Shown: positions 1 through 8,053, numbered from the stretch's first letter. The stretch: DNA of 19,192 nucleotides from CAYMWF01 sp964394085 [NCBI: uncultured Gemmatimonadota bacterium] (GCA_964394085.1 CAYMWF010000089.1:1-19192), one strand, 5' to 3'. Numbers and translations are program-made. The notes: generated by a model not told the origin, from the letters alone.

Positions 1-210
1 TTTACGTGGAACGCACCTCCCCATTTCCCTGAAATCAGGAAAAAAAGAACCTTCGTCGTCATATTTTTCGAAGACGGCGATGCAGACGGAACAACCGTTC
101 GTCTCGTGCACGGCGGATGGCGGACCGGCGGTCAGTGGGGAGAGGTTTTCGAATACTTCGATCTCGCGTGGGAAAGCGTCCTGGAAAATCTACGGAAAAG
201 GTTCAGGTAA
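1..210 (+). CDS. SRPBCC/AHSA1-like domain protein, C-terminal part (5' end outside window)
   Basis: The frame is open from base 1 to a TAA at 208-210, giving 69 residues with no start codon in the window, so this is the 3' end of a gene entering from the left. The visible part begins FTWNAPPHFPEIRK and ends with HGGWRTGGQWGEVFEYFDLAW followed by VLENLRKRF. A strand of V/F residues, then a H-x-GW turn, then an amphipathic helix with EYFD-x-AW and a basic end, is the usual C-terminal layout of AHSA1/SRPBCC (START-like) proteins. These are small cytoplasmic hydrophobic-cavity proteins, mostly of unknown ligand. The family call rests on this motif pattern from memory. The specific function cannot be given because the N-terminal half is missing. 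The next gene is on the opposite strand, so the two converge. Confidence 0.75.
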   Translation, partial: FTWNAPPHFPEIRKKRTFVVIFFEDGDADGTTVRLVHGGWRTGGQWGEVFEYFDLAWESVLENLRKRFR

Positions 211-308
211 CTCTACATCGAATCGCCTGCAGAGCCCTATCTTTTACCCGCGGGGCTGCGTCGATCCTCGACTTGAAATGCTCGCATATATTACTGAATT
301 TTCTTCAC

Positions 309-536
309 TTATACGGTAAAGTCGCATTCGGATCGTTCATGTTTTTCTTTATAGAGGCGGATGGCTCTCTGTGTTCGTCCCTCAACGCTGTGCGGCGCCA
401 CACGCCCGCAAAAACCGGTGCCGTCTTCGAATTCGCACAGCATGAAGCACCAGTTCGAGCTGTTCTTCGTCAAGGGGCAGCCGCGGCTTGTATAATCCGG
501 AAGCTTCCTCTTTTTAGGTTTGCTGGTTTTCGACAT
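309..536 (-). CDS. Small Cys-rich basic conserved-type protein of unknown function
   Basis: This is a 75-codon frame from ATG at 536. An in-frame ATG at 593 would add 19 residues. The protein opens with a basic stretch (MSKTSKPKKRKLPDY). It then carries RGCPLTKNSSNWC, an MLCEFEDGTGFCGR segment and APHSVEGRTQRAI, so four cysteines sit within about 30 residues, followed by a short charged helix. The ordered Cys/Gly/Arg pattern looks like a real small metal- or nucleic-acid-binding protein rather than a chance frame, but I do not recognise a named family. Neither start has a strong ribosome site: GGG lies 14 nt before 536, and only a weak GAGA lies before 593. I prefer 536 because the sequence just upstream of it (GGGTACGGTTCAA) resembles the terminal repeat of the element at 3030-3208 and so may not be coding. 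It stands alone, convergent with the SRPBCC gene. Confidence 0.5.
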   Translation of the reverse strand: MSKTSKPKKRKLPDYTSRGCPLTKNSSNWCFMLCEFEDGTGFCGRVAPHSVEGRTQRAIRLYKEKHERSECDFTV

Positions 537-732
537 CAAATTGAACCGTACCCTTTCGTCTGAACCGATAAATCGATGGTGATAATTCGCCATCGCTCTG
601 TCTCATCAAGATGAAGTTGCAATACCTGTGCCATTTCCGGCTGCCATCAACGATTGCCGGCAGAAGGCTTTAAGAACCATTATGGCAATATGTTAGGTAG
701 AGGGTTCCGGCGTTATCCCGCAAAGACAGGCG

Positions 733-787
733 TGTCTCAAAAATGCAAGTATGTCTCAGGGCGGCAATTGTGTCTCAGAGTGTCTCA
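733..787. repeat. Four copies of TGTCTCA at 19/19/10-nt spacing, possible transposon end
   Basis: TGTCTCA occurs at 733-739, 752-758, 771-777 and 781-787. The first three start exactly 19 bp apart, close to two helical turns, and the last starts 10 bp further on. All are in the same orientation. Regularly spaced short repeats at one end are typical of transposase-binding sites in some IS families, IS21-like ends among them. No transposase gene is in the window, so this would be a solo end. The last copy lies 10 nt beyond the stop codon of the acyl-CoA synthetase gene. What is seen is the spacing; the IS origin is inference. Confidence 0.45.
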
Positions 788-797
788 ACAGGTTGCC

Positions 798-2894
798 TCA
801 ACCCAGGCGCAGCCGCGCATCGAGAGCGGAGACGCCGTCTGCTGAAACGGCGAGGGGATTGATTTCGAGTTCTTTTATCCGGGGGTAGCGCAGGGAGGCT
901 TCGCCCAGGCGGGCCAGCACATCGGCAACGGCATCCGCGGGGAGGCGGGTCCCGGTCCTCGGATTCGCCATGATCCTGCCCGCCGCGGTTTCGCCGATCA
1001 TTTCGAGCAGCTCGTCCTTCGAAGCGCCGGCCAGCCGCAGAGACGAATCGCGCCACTGCTCCATCACGGCGCCTCCGGTCCCCGCACTGACCACGGGGCC
1101 GAAGGAGGGATCTCTTACGACGGAGGTGAATATCTCGAAGCCGCCCGGCATGTATTCCTGGACCAGGAACCGCCACGGTTCGATGATCCCGCAGTCTTCA
1201 CCCCTCATCCTTTTCACCCGCGCGATCATTTTTTCAGCTTCTTCACGCACGCTCTCCGGCGTTTCGAGCCCCAGCCTTACCCCGTCTATTTCGGTCTTGT
1301 GGGTGGCGAAATCGGTGAGGAGTTTCAGAACCACCGGGCAGCCGATTGCGGCGGCGGCTGCGGCGGCTTCCCCGGGGGAGCCCGTATCCCGCCATCGCGG
1401 AGTGGGAATTCCGCAGGCGTCGAGGAGCTTGAGAGCAGCTATCCCCTCGAGCTGAGTGGGGGCGTAGTTCATGACCGGCTCGACGGTATTTTCATCCAGC
1501 GAGGGACCTTCACCCGGTCTCCATCCCGGACCTCCGGCGGCTTCTATGGCGGCGAATTCCCTCGAATAGGCGAGCATTTCCACCGCCTCCTCGGGAGAGG
1601 CGAAGATCGGCAGCCGGAAATCCCGTCTGAACTCGGCCACGAGCCCGTCATCCACCGCCATGCAGAAGCTGACCGGTTTATCGCATCCGGCGACCGCCTT
1701 TTCAGCCCTTTCCAGGAAAGCACGGGTGTTTGAACCCTCCAGGTCGGTCGCCATTACGTGTATGAACAGAACCGCGTCTACTTCCTCGCTCGCCAGGCTG
1801 GCTTCGAGAATCCTGTTGTTTACGGTGAAATCGAAAATCTCCCCGAGGTCGAGGGGGTTGGATACCGGAATCACGTTCGAGGGAACGAGCGATGCCAGCG
1901 ACTCGTAGAATCCGCTGCTGAAAGAAGCCGGCTCCATGCCCCGGGAGGCTAGTGCGTCGCAGGTAATCACCGCGTGACCGCCCGAGCGGGAGAGCACGCA
2001 TATCCGCTCCACGGGTGATACCGGCTGTCCGGCCGCCTGGATGGCGCTTATCATCGATTTGCTTTTCTGAACCCGCACGACGCCCGCCTGGCGGAAAGCG
2101 GCATCCACCACCCGATCATCGTTCAGAACCGCTGCGGTATGGGAGAAGGCGGCGCCGGTGCTCTCCTCGGTCCTGTTCGCCTTCTGGATTATCACCCGCG
2201 CCTCTTTCCGCATGGGGAGCGCTTCCAGCAGCTCCTTTCCGCGGGTGATGCTCTCCAGGTAGAAGGAGAAAATCCGCAGATCGGGGTCGGGCGCGAGATG
2301 CCGGAGGAAGTCGACCTCGTCCAGGTCGATCTTGTTGCCGAGAGCGACGAATCGCCTGGGATACAGGCCGCGCTGTTTCATTTCCATCAGGTTGCTGACC
2401 CCGACGCCTCCCGACTGGGCCAGAAGAACAGTGTCCCCCTGCGCCTCGGGAAGTTTCAGCGGAACGAACGGCGTGGCGAGGCGGGTGTCCAGGTCGATGA
2501 TTCCGAGGCAGTTCGGACCCATTATCCTGACTCCGTGTTCTCCGGCCAGGCGGAGCACTTCATCCGTCAGCTCCCGTCCTCCGTCGCTGTATTCGGTAAA
2601 ACCTCCCGATTCGACGATCAGGCTGGTAATTCCTAAGCGCCCGCATTCGGCTACGATTCCCGGCAGGGTTGCTGCGGGGGAAAGCACGACGGCCAGATCG
2701 ATCCCTTCCGGAAGGTCGGTGGAATCGGGGAGCACTTTCACGCCCAGCACATCGTGAGGTCTGCCGACCGCATGGACTTTTCCGCTGTAACCGGATAAAT
2801 AAAGCAGGTTCATCAGGGTGATGGAGGCGAGGTTCCCCACCTTCGGGGAGACGCCGAAAACCACCACGGATTCAGGATTGAAAAATTTGTCCAT
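798..2894 (-). CDS. Fused NDP(ADP)-forming acyl-CoA synthetase (acetate--CoA ligase type)
   Basis: The 698-residue protein is the single-chain alpha-beta fusion of the NDP-forming acyl-CoA synthetase family. These enzymes interconvert acyl-CoA + ADP + Pi with acid + CoA + ATP and usually make ATP from acyl-CoA in anaerobes. Residues 1-130 are a Rossmann CoA-binding domain (VVVFGVSPKVG, then GVRIMGPNCLGIID). Residues 150-290 are a succinyl-CoA-ligase-like domain. Its SHTAAV segment contains H252, which matches the histidine that is phosphorylated in the family. Residues about 480-698 are an ATP-grasp domain with THKTEIDGVRLGL, FGPVVSAGTGGAVMEQ and ELEINPLAV. Length and order are complete. The ATG at 2894 has AGAGGA about 10 nt upstream. 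The substrate (acetate, propionate, aryl or branched acid) cannot be read from the sequence. It is monocistronic, with the repeat array after its stop and the MITE-like element upstream. Confidence 0.92.
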   Translation of the reverse strand: MDKFFNPESVVVFGVSPKVGNLASITLMNLLYLSGYSGKVHAVGRPHDVLGVKVLPDSTDLPEGIDLAVVLSPAATLPGIVAECGRLGITSLIVESGGFTEYSDGGRELTDEVLRLAGEHGVRIMGPNCLGIIDLDTRLATPFVPLKLPEAQGDTVLLAQSGGVGVSNLMEMKQRGLYPRRFVALGNKIDLDEVDFLRHLAPDPDLRIFSFYLESITRGKELLEALPMRKEARVIIQKANRTEESTGAAFSHTAAVLNDDRVVDAAFRQAGVVRVQKSKSMISAIQAAGQPVSPVERICVLSRSGGHAVITCDALASRGMEPASFSSGFYESLASLVPSNVIPVSNPLDLGEIFDFTVNNRILEASLASEEVDAVLFIHVMATDLEGSNTRAFLERAEKAVAGCDKPVSFCMAVDDGLVAEFRRDFRLPIFASPEEAVEMLAYSREFAAIEAAGGPGWRPGEGPSLDENTVEPVMNYAPTQLEGIAALKLLDACGIPTPRWRDTGSPGEAAAAAAAIGCPVVLKLLTDFATHKTEIDGVRLGLETPESVREEAEKMIARVKRMRGEDCGIIEPWRFLVQEYMPGGFEIFTSVVRDPSFGPVVSAGTGGAVMEQWRDSSLRLAGASKDELLEMIGETAAGRIMANPRTGTRLPADAVADVLARLGEASLRYPRIKELEINPLAVSADGVSALDARLRLG

Positions 2895-3029
2895 GAACGC
2901 TCGATCCTCTTTTCTTCCCGGGCCGCATACTTTCCTGCTCTATCGCTCCGGCTGCGGAGAGACCCGGAAACGCTAACTCAGTAGAGATTTTTTTGTCTTT
3001 CCCATCCTGCTAACGGTTTTCCCGCCTTT

Positions 3030-3208
3030 GGGCACGGTTCAAAATTAATCACCCATTTCGCATCTCATATTCAGACCGCCTTCGCCCGCTCCTCGGTCGT
3101 AAAATCCTCAACGCAGCTCTGCTGCGCCTGTGGTTTTACGCTCTCGTCGCGAACAAATCCGACCCGAATCTGAGCGCGAAAGCGGCCGTTTAATTTTGAA
3201 CCGCACCC
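3030..3208. mobile_element. MITE-like 179-bp non-coding element with 19-nt terminal inverted repeats
   Basis: The left end (3030-3048) and right end (3190-3208) are inverted copies of GGGTGCGGTTCAAAATTAA matching at 17 of 19 positions, with a perfect CGGTTCAAAATTAA core (3035-3048 with 3190-3203). The interior is itself an imperfect inverted repeat. For example, CGTAAAATCC..CGCAGC near 3100 pairs with GCTGCG..GGTTTTACG near 3135, and TTCGC at the outer left pairs with GCGAA at the outer right, so the whole unit can fold into one long hairpin. There is no credible frame inside. This is the structure expected of a miniature inverted-repeat element. I see no clear target-site duplication. The right end lies 13 bp past the methyltransferase stop, so the hairpin may also end transcription. 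Confidence 0.65.
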
Positions 3209-3221
3209 TGTCGAACCGGAA

Positions 3222-4235
3222 TCAACCGGAGGGACGAGCATAGATAGTTGTCACGTAGCCCCGCCGGAGGAGCGCGGCCAGCACCGCGGCCGGCCACTCG
3301 AGCAGCATCGAAACGAGGAAGACCGGCGCCAGGAAAAGGAGACCCCGCGACCCGCGCGGCTTGGACGGCCGTCGAAGCAGGAAACCGGTGAGCAGGTTGG
3401 GGATGAAAATCCTGTGTTTCAGGCCGGCGATTTCGAAACCGGCGTCCTCGAGGAGCCGTGACAGGGTGACCGGGGTAAACTGGTACAGGTGCAGGGGCGT
3501 CATCAGCCCGAACCAGTTTTTCCTTTCCCGTCGGACCGCCGGCCCGTCGTAGTTGGGAACTTCCACCGCGAGGAGCCCGCCCTCGCCGATGAGCCGGGCG
3601 CACTCCTTCAGTGTACCCGCCGGATCATATGAATGCTCCAGAAAATGCCATAAAGTCACCAGCCGGAATGCTCCCGTCCTGAACGGGGGGCTGGCGGCGT
3701 CGCCGCAGACGGAACGCTGCCCGTGGACCCTGAACGCCCATCGGCATGCGTCGAGGGAGTTGTCGAGACCGAGCAGGAAAGCCCCCCCTGCGGTATGGTC
3801 GAAGTACCGGAGGAAGCTTCCCGGCCCGGATCCGATATCGAGAACCCTGTCCCCATCCCGGAGGGCTACCCGCCCGGCGATGTCCCTGGCTCTCGCTCCC
3901 CTGAAAAAACGCTCGACGAGGTTGAGGAGGGGCCTCTTCCGGGCTCTTTTCCCGCCGCCTTCTCTAATGAGGCGGTCCGTTCCCTCGTAGTAGAGGCCCA
4001 TGAAACCGGGAACCGGGCGCGGATCGAGCCGCACCAGGCCGCAGTCGTTGCAAGAGACGTAACGGAAATCCCGGGCCGATATACCGAATATCCGATCGGG
4101 TGAACTGAAGAGGATCGTGGATCGGGCCGCATCGCCGCAAAGGGGGCAGGAGGCCGGCTCAGTCTCGGGTTCGAGCTGATTCCTCCCCGGCGGGCCGTTT
4201 TTTTCGAATCCGGGGCTTCCGGTCCTTTCCGCCAC
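3222..4235 (-). CDS. Class I SAM-dependent methyltransferase with N-terminal zinc-ribbon-like Cys pairs
   Basis: The protein has about 337 residues from GTG at 4235. An ATG at 4292 would add 19 basic residues, but it lacks a ribosome site, whereas GAGAGG lies 9 nt before the GTG. The N-terminus has CPLCGD and CNDCGL separated by about 30 residues, a zinc-binding pair found in sugar and cell-surface methyltransferases. The SAM fold follows, with VLDIGSGPGSFLRYF (motif I) and LWHFLEHSYDP, EGGLLAVEVPNYDGP and LHLYQFTPVTLSRLLEDAGFE in later strands. This is a Methyltransf_23-like layout. A C-terminal hydrophobic stretch (LLFLAPVFLVSMLLEWPAA) could be membrane-associated. The acceptor is unknown; a surface sugar is an inference from the Cys-pair subfamily. 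It is the last gene of the tyrS-nfnA-nfnB cluster and may be cotranscribed, although its function does not obviously fit. Confidence 0.8.
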   Translation of the reverse strand: MAERTGSPGFEKNGPPGRNQLEPETEPASCPLCGDAARSTILFSSPDRIFGISARDFRYVSCNDCGLVRLDPRPVPGFMGLYYEGTDRLIREGGGKRARKRPLLNLVERFFRGARARDIAGRVALRDGDRVLDIGSGPGSFLRYFDHTAGGAFLLGLDNSLDACRWAFRVHGQRSVCGDAASPPFRTGAFRLVTLWHFLEHSYDPAGTLKECARLIGEGGLLAVEVPNYDGPAVRRERKNWFGLMTPLHLYQFTPVTLSRLLEDAGFEIAGLKHRIFIPNLLTGFLLRRPSKPRGSRGLLFLAPVFLVSMLLEWPAAVLAALLRRGYVTTIYARPSG

Positions 4236-4372
4236 CTTCCGATGCCTCTCTTTTCGTATGCGGCCGTTCGCCCTTCCAGGATGCCGGCACATCGTTTTTT
4301 CGCCCGGACGTCCCGGACCGGCTTTCTGAAACCGGGAGGTTACAGGGAGTTGAGGTTACAGGGAGTTACAGC

Positions 4373-5800
4373 CTACCAGTTCCCGTTCGTCAGGTATTCG
4401 TCTATCGCCCTGGCGGCGTCCCTGCCCGCTCCCATGGCGAGTATCACGGTGGCGGCGCCGATGACGATGTCCCCGCCCGCGAAGACGCCTTTCTTGGATG
4501 TCCTGCCTGTTCCATCCTCGGCGACGATGGTGCCCCATTTCGTCGTGTCGAGCCCCTCGGTGGTGTCGGGAACCAGCGGATTGGCGCCGTTGCCGATCGA
4601 CATGATTACGGTATCCACTTCGAACAGGAATTCCGATCCTTCTATCGGAACGGGCCGGCGCCGGCCCGAGGCATCGGGCTCCCCGAGCTCCATGCGGATG
4701 CACTCCATTCCGGTCACCCAGCCATTCTCGTCTCCCAATATGCGGGTCGGATTGGTGAGCAGGTTGAACTCGATGCCTTCTTCCTCGGCGTGGTGTATTT
4801 CTTCGATCCTCGCAGGCATCTCCGTGCGGGATCTCCGGTATACGACATATACCTTCTCGGCTCCGAGCCTGAGGGCGTTGCGGGCCGCGTCCATGGCCAC
4901 GTTGCCGCCCCCCACCACGGCGACCCGTTTGCTCTTCGCGATGGGAGTGTCGGTTTCGGGGAACAGGTACGCTTTCATGAGATTCGCCCGGGTGAGGTAT
5001 TCGTTAGCCGAATAGACGCCGTTCAGGTTCTCGCCGTCGATGTTCATGAAATAAGGGAGGCCCGCGCCGGTGCCGATGAATACGGCTTCGTAACCCATCT
5101 CGAAAAGTTCATCCACCGTTGCCGTGAGCCCCACCACGAAATTGGTCTCGAAAACGACACCCAGTTTTTCGAGGTTGCGGATCTCGAATTCGACGATCCT
5201 CTTCGGCAGCCTGAACTCGGGGATGCCGTAAACGAGCACGCCGCCCAGCTTGTGCAGCGCTTCGAGCACGGTTACGGAGTGGCCCATCTTGGCGAGATCG
5301 GCGGCAACGGTGAGCCCGGCGGGACCCGAGCCGACGACCGCGATCTTTCTGCCGGTGGGAGCGGCGCATTCCGGCGTCTCTACCCCGCCTTCCTCCCGCT
5401 CCCAGTCGGCGATGAAGCGCTCGAGCCTGCCGATGGCCACGGGATCGCCTTTTTTCCCGAGGACGCACAGAATTTCGCACTGGTCCTCCTGGGGGCAGAC
5501 CCGGCCGCAGATAGCGGGAAGAACGTTGGTATCCTTCATGATACGGATGCTCTCCCGGAGATCGCCGTCCTCGATAGCGCCCAGAAACCCGGGAATATCG
5601 ATACCTACCGGGCAGCCGCCGATACACTTCGGTTTCTTGCATTGTATGCAGCGAGTCGCCTCGAGTTTTGCGGTTTCGAGTGAAAAACCGAGTGGTACCT
5701 CGTCATAGTTTCGTATCCGGTCGGCGGGTGCCTGCTCCGGCATTACCTGGCGTGGAATATCCGTAATTTTTTTCGTTTTTCTTTCTTTCGGTTCGCTCAT
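4373..5800 (-). CDS. nfnB: NfnB / GltD-like NADPH-binding flavoprotein subunit of bifurcating transhydrogenase
   Basis: This is a 475-residue glutamate-synthase-small-subunit-like protein. With its neighbour NfnA it should form the cytoplasmic NADH-dependent ferredoxin:NADP+ oxidoreductase, which couples NADH and reduced ferredoxin to reduction of two NADP+. Cys clusters CIQCKKPKCIGGCPVGIDIP (near 50-70) and CGRVCPQEDQCEILC (near 98-112) supply ligands for two [4Fe-4S] centres. The FAD site is VVGSGPAGLTVAADLAKMG (near 153). A second Rossmann site, VAVVGGGNVAMDAARNALRLG, is followed by VVYRRSRTEMPAR, which suits NADPH. The C-terminal VFAGGDIVIGAATVILAMGAG closes FAD binding. ATG at 5800 has AGGA upstream. 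The gene follows nfnA by 78 nt. Known alternative names for this family are SudA and GltA; the adjacency of the NfnA partner makes Nfn the best call. No glutamate synthase large subunit is present. Confidence 0.9.
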   Translation of the reverse strand: MSEPKERKTKKITDIPRQVMPEQAPADRIRNYDEVPLGFSLETAKLEATRCIQCKKPKCIGGCPVGIDIPGFLGAIEDGDLRESIRIMKDTNVLPAICGRVCPQEDQCEILCVLGKKGDPVAIGRLERFIADWEREEGGVETPECAAPTGRKIAVVGSGPAGLTVAADLAKMGHSVTVLEALHKLGGVLVYGIPEFRLPKRIVEFEIRNLEKLGVVFETNFVVGLTATVDELFEMGYEAVFIGTGAGLPYFMNIDGENLNGVYSANEYLTRANLMKAYLFPETDTPIAKSKRVAVVGGGNVAMDAARNALRLGAEKVYVVYRRSRTEMPARIEEIHHAEEEGIEFNLLTNPTRILGDENGWVTGMECIRMELGEPDASGRRRPVPIEGSEFLFEVDTVIMSIGNGANPLVPDTTEGLDTTKWGTIVAEDGTGRTSKKGVFAGGDIVIGAATVILAMGAGRDAARAIDEYLTNGNW

Positions 5801-5878
5801 TATTTTGTCCTGTCAGACTTATTTAGCTATGCGACAGCCCGTCAAACCGGGTTCGTGTTCACCCCGGGAGTTGGTCGG

Positions 5879-6721
5879 CTATCCGCAGCATTCTCCCTGT
5901 TCGTGCAGGAACTTGTCGTAAGAAGTTTTTTCCTGGGGTTTATACATTTCCATCCGCATCATCATTTCATCGAAATCGACCTGGTGCGCGTCGAACTCCG
6001 GGCCGTGCACGCAGACGAATCTTGTTTTTCCGCCCACGGTCACCCGGCACGCGCCGCACATCCCCGTTCCGTCCACCATGATGCTGTTAAGGCTTACAAG
6101 GCACGGAATGTCGTATTTAGCGGTGAGGTCGGCAACGACCTTCATCATTATCGCCGGTCCGATCGCCACGGCCATGTCTATGCGGCTCCCATCGTCGATC
6201 AGTCTCTGCAGCGCATCCGAGACGAAGCCTTTTTCACCGAGTGAGCCGTCGTCCGTGCAAAGATAAAACTCGTCGCTCACCCCGCGCATATCTTCTTCCA
6301 TGATCATCAGTTCGGCGTTTCGGGCGCCCAGAATCGAGATCACGTGGTTGCCGGCCGCTTTCATCGCCTGGGTAATCGGAAATATAGGCGCGATGCCAAT
6401 ACCGCCGCCTATGCAGACCACGCTGCCGAAATTCTCGATATGGGTCGGCCTTCCGAGAGGTCCGACCAGGTCGGCGATTTCGTCGCCCTCCTCGAGAGTC
6501 GCCAGGTGGGCGGTGCTTTTTCCCACGGACTGGGAGACGAGGGTGAGGGTTCCCGCCTCGGCGTCGGCGTCGGCGATGGTGAGAGGGATTCTTTCGCCCT
6601 CTTCATGCACGCGGATTATGACGAACTGCCCCGCCTTTCGCTTCTTCGCGATCAAGGGTGCCGGTACTACCAGTCTCACGGCCATGGGAGCTATAGTGGT
6701 TTTTTCAAGGATTTTCGGCAT
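5879..6721 (-). CDS. nfnA: NfnA / SudB-like FAD, [2Fe-2S] NAD-binding subunit of bifurcating transhydrogenase
   Basis: This 280-residue protein is of the ferredoxin-NADP reductase/PyrK-like family. The N-terminal barrel has RIPLTIAD (FAD contact), followed by the NAD-binding fold beginning VVCIGGGIGIAPIFPI. Near residue 220 is DGTGMCGACRVTVGG and then RFVCVHGPEFDAHQVD, the Cys pattern of the [2Fe-2S] cluster in NfnA. It binds NAD(H) and carries one electron branch of the NfnAB complex. ATG at 6721 has AGGAAAG 5-6 nt upstream. It is the first of the two nfn genes, as is usual for separate nfnA-nfnB pairs, and lies 125 nt after tyrS on the same strand. The C-terminus ends in GECCG, with two adjacent cysteines outside the cluster motif; their role is not known. 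The same fold in SudB is described as sulfide dehydrogenase, so an alternative physiological role is possible. Confidence 0.9.
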   Translation of the reverse strand: MPKILEKTTIAPMAVRLVVPAPLIAKKRKAGQFVIIRVHEEGERIPLTIADADAEAGTLTLVSQSVGKSTAHLATLEEGDEIADLVGPLGRPTHIENFGSVVCIGGGIGIAPIFPITQAMKAAGNHVISILGARNAELMIMEEDMRGVSDEFYLCTDDGSLGEKGFVSDALQRLIDDGSRIDMAVAIGPAIMMKVVADLTAKYDIPCLVSLNSIMVDGTGMCGACRVTVGGKTRFVCVHGPEFDAHQVDFDEMMMRMEMYKPQEKTSYDKFLHEQGECCG

Positions 6722-6846
6722 GACTGCTTTCCTGATTCACGTCCTTCTGCGAGGACTGTTTCTGTCAATAATGTTATTCTGAATCTTCGGTTTCATCACC
6801 CGTGACCCGGATATGATCGGAGCTCCGGACCGCCCGGAACCTCGAT

Positions 6847-8046
6847 TCACTCGATCCTGAGATAGTTGCGTTTGCCGGATTTGATCACGATCCCGCTTCC
6901 CGGTTCGATGATGAAACCGGGATCGGTGATACCGGTTCGATCTTTTATATTCGCAGCGCCTTCCGCAAGGTATGACACGGCGTTCTGGGTGATGAGCCTC
7001 CTGGCCTGGGATTTGCTGCCGGCAAAACCCTGTTCGACCAGCAGGTCCACGATATTTACAGGGGCTTCCAGCTTTTTCACCGGTATATCGTCGGGCAGGA
7101 TGCGCTTTGAAAACTGCCGCTCGAACCTGTCGCGGGCTCCGGATGCGGCTTCATCTCCGTGCAGCATGGTTACGATCTCGACGCCGAGTTCTTTCTTGAG
7201 CTCCATCGGGTTGATTCCGCCGCCGTCCAGGAGCTCGCGGATTTCGGTCACTCTGGATAATTCGACATCCGTGGCGAACTCGAAGTAGTCGGGTATCATC
7301 TGATCGGTAATCGACATCACTTTCCCGAAAATTTCGTCCGGCTCCATGTAAAGGTCGATCGTGTTCCCGAAGGATTTGCTCATCTTCCTGCCGTCGGTGC
7401 CGGGTAACAGGGGCACGAGAAACACGTTCTGGGGTTCCTGCCCCATCTGCTCCTGCAGATCCCTGCCGCAGAGGATGTTGAATTTCTGATCGGTGCCGCC
7501 GAACTCCACGTCGGCCTCTATGACAATGGAGTCGTACGCCTGCAGCATCGGATACATCATTTCCATGAGTGTCAGGGGGTTCCCGTCTTCCCAGCGGCTC
7601 CTGAAGGTGTTGTGAGTCATCATCTGGGCGAGGGTGAAGCGGCTGGAAAGCTTGAACACGTCCTCGAGAGAGAATTTTCCGAACCACTCCGTCTGCCACC
7701 TGACCTCGGTGCGTTCGCGATCCACGATGCTGAAGAACTGGCGCATGTATGTATCGGCGTTTTCCTTGACCTCATCGGGCGTCAGCATGACCCGCGACTC
7801 GTCCCGGCCCGACGGATCGCCTATCTGGGCGGTCCAGTCGCCTACGATCAGCACCACCTGGTGTCCCATTTCCTGGAATCGGCGGAGCTTCCTGAGGCCG
7901 ATTGCGTGGCCGATGTGTAAATCGGGCCTGGACGGATCGAACCCCTGCTTCAGACGAAGGGGACGGCCTCGTTGAAGTTTTTCAATGAATTCGGCCTCGG
8001 TGATGATTTCCGCGACCCCTCGGTGCAACAACTCGGTGGTATCCAC
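6847..8046 (-). CDS. tyrS: Tyrosyl-tRNA synthetase
   Basis: The enzyme charges tRNA-Tyr with tyrosine in the cytoplasm. From GTG at 8046 it is 399 residues, the usual length for the bacterial S4-containing form. The class I signature is DLHIGHAIGLRKL, the substrate-binding loop is LIVGDWTAQIGDPSGR, and the second signature is GRKMSKSFGN. The C-terminal 60 residues are an S4 RNA-binding domain (NIVDLLVEQGFAGSKSQARRLI). An upstream ATG at 8127 would add 27 residues of no family resemblance. GTG at 8046 has a perfect GGAGGA at 8054-8059, 7 nt away, and fits the family start. The cluster order is tyrS-nfnA-nfnB-methyltransferase. A candidate promoter lies at 8191-8218, leaving a leader of roughly 140 nt. 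I see no T-box specifier stem or antiterminator in it. Confidence 0.96.
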   Translation of the reverse strand: MDTTELLHRGVAEIITEAEFIEKLQRGRPLRLKQGFDPSRPDLHIGHAIGLRKLRRFQEMGHQVVLIVGDWTAQIGDPSGRDESRVMLTPDEVKENADTYMRQFFSIVDRERTEVRWQTEWFGKFSLEDVFKLSSRFTLAQMMTHNTFRSRWEDGNPLTLMEMMYPMLQAYDSIVIEADVEFGGTDQKFNILCGRDLQEQMGQEPQNVFLVPLLPGTDGRKMSKSFGNTIDLYMEPDEIFGKVMSITDQMIPDYFEFATDVELSRVTEIRELLDGGGINPMELKKELGVEIVTMLHGDEAASGARDRFERQFSKRILPDDIPVKKLEAPVNIVDLLVEQGFAGSKSQARRLITQNAVSYLAEGAANIKDRTGITDPGFIIEPGSGIVIKSGKRNYLRIE

Positions 8047-8053
8047 GATCAGT

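Noticed and set aside
117-563. Long plus-strand frame over the region opposite the small Cys-rich gene
   Set aside because: Overlaps the end of the SRPBCC gene and runs antisense to the Cys-rich frame. It has no ribosome site and no domain-like pattern.
733-787. Possible CRISPR-like array from the evenly spaced TGTCTCA copies
   Set aside because: The repeat unit is only 7 nt with 12-nt intervals, far below CRISPR repeat and spacer lengths, and no cas gene is present.
2960-3000. CTCCG/CGGAG stem and a T-run near 2983-2996 as a plus-strand terminator
   Set aside because: The stem is about 25 nt away from the T-run and no plus-strand gene precedes it.
4242-5015. Plus-strand 257-codon frame over nfnB
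   Set aside because: Antisense shadow of a gene with clear Fe-S, FAD and NADP motifs.
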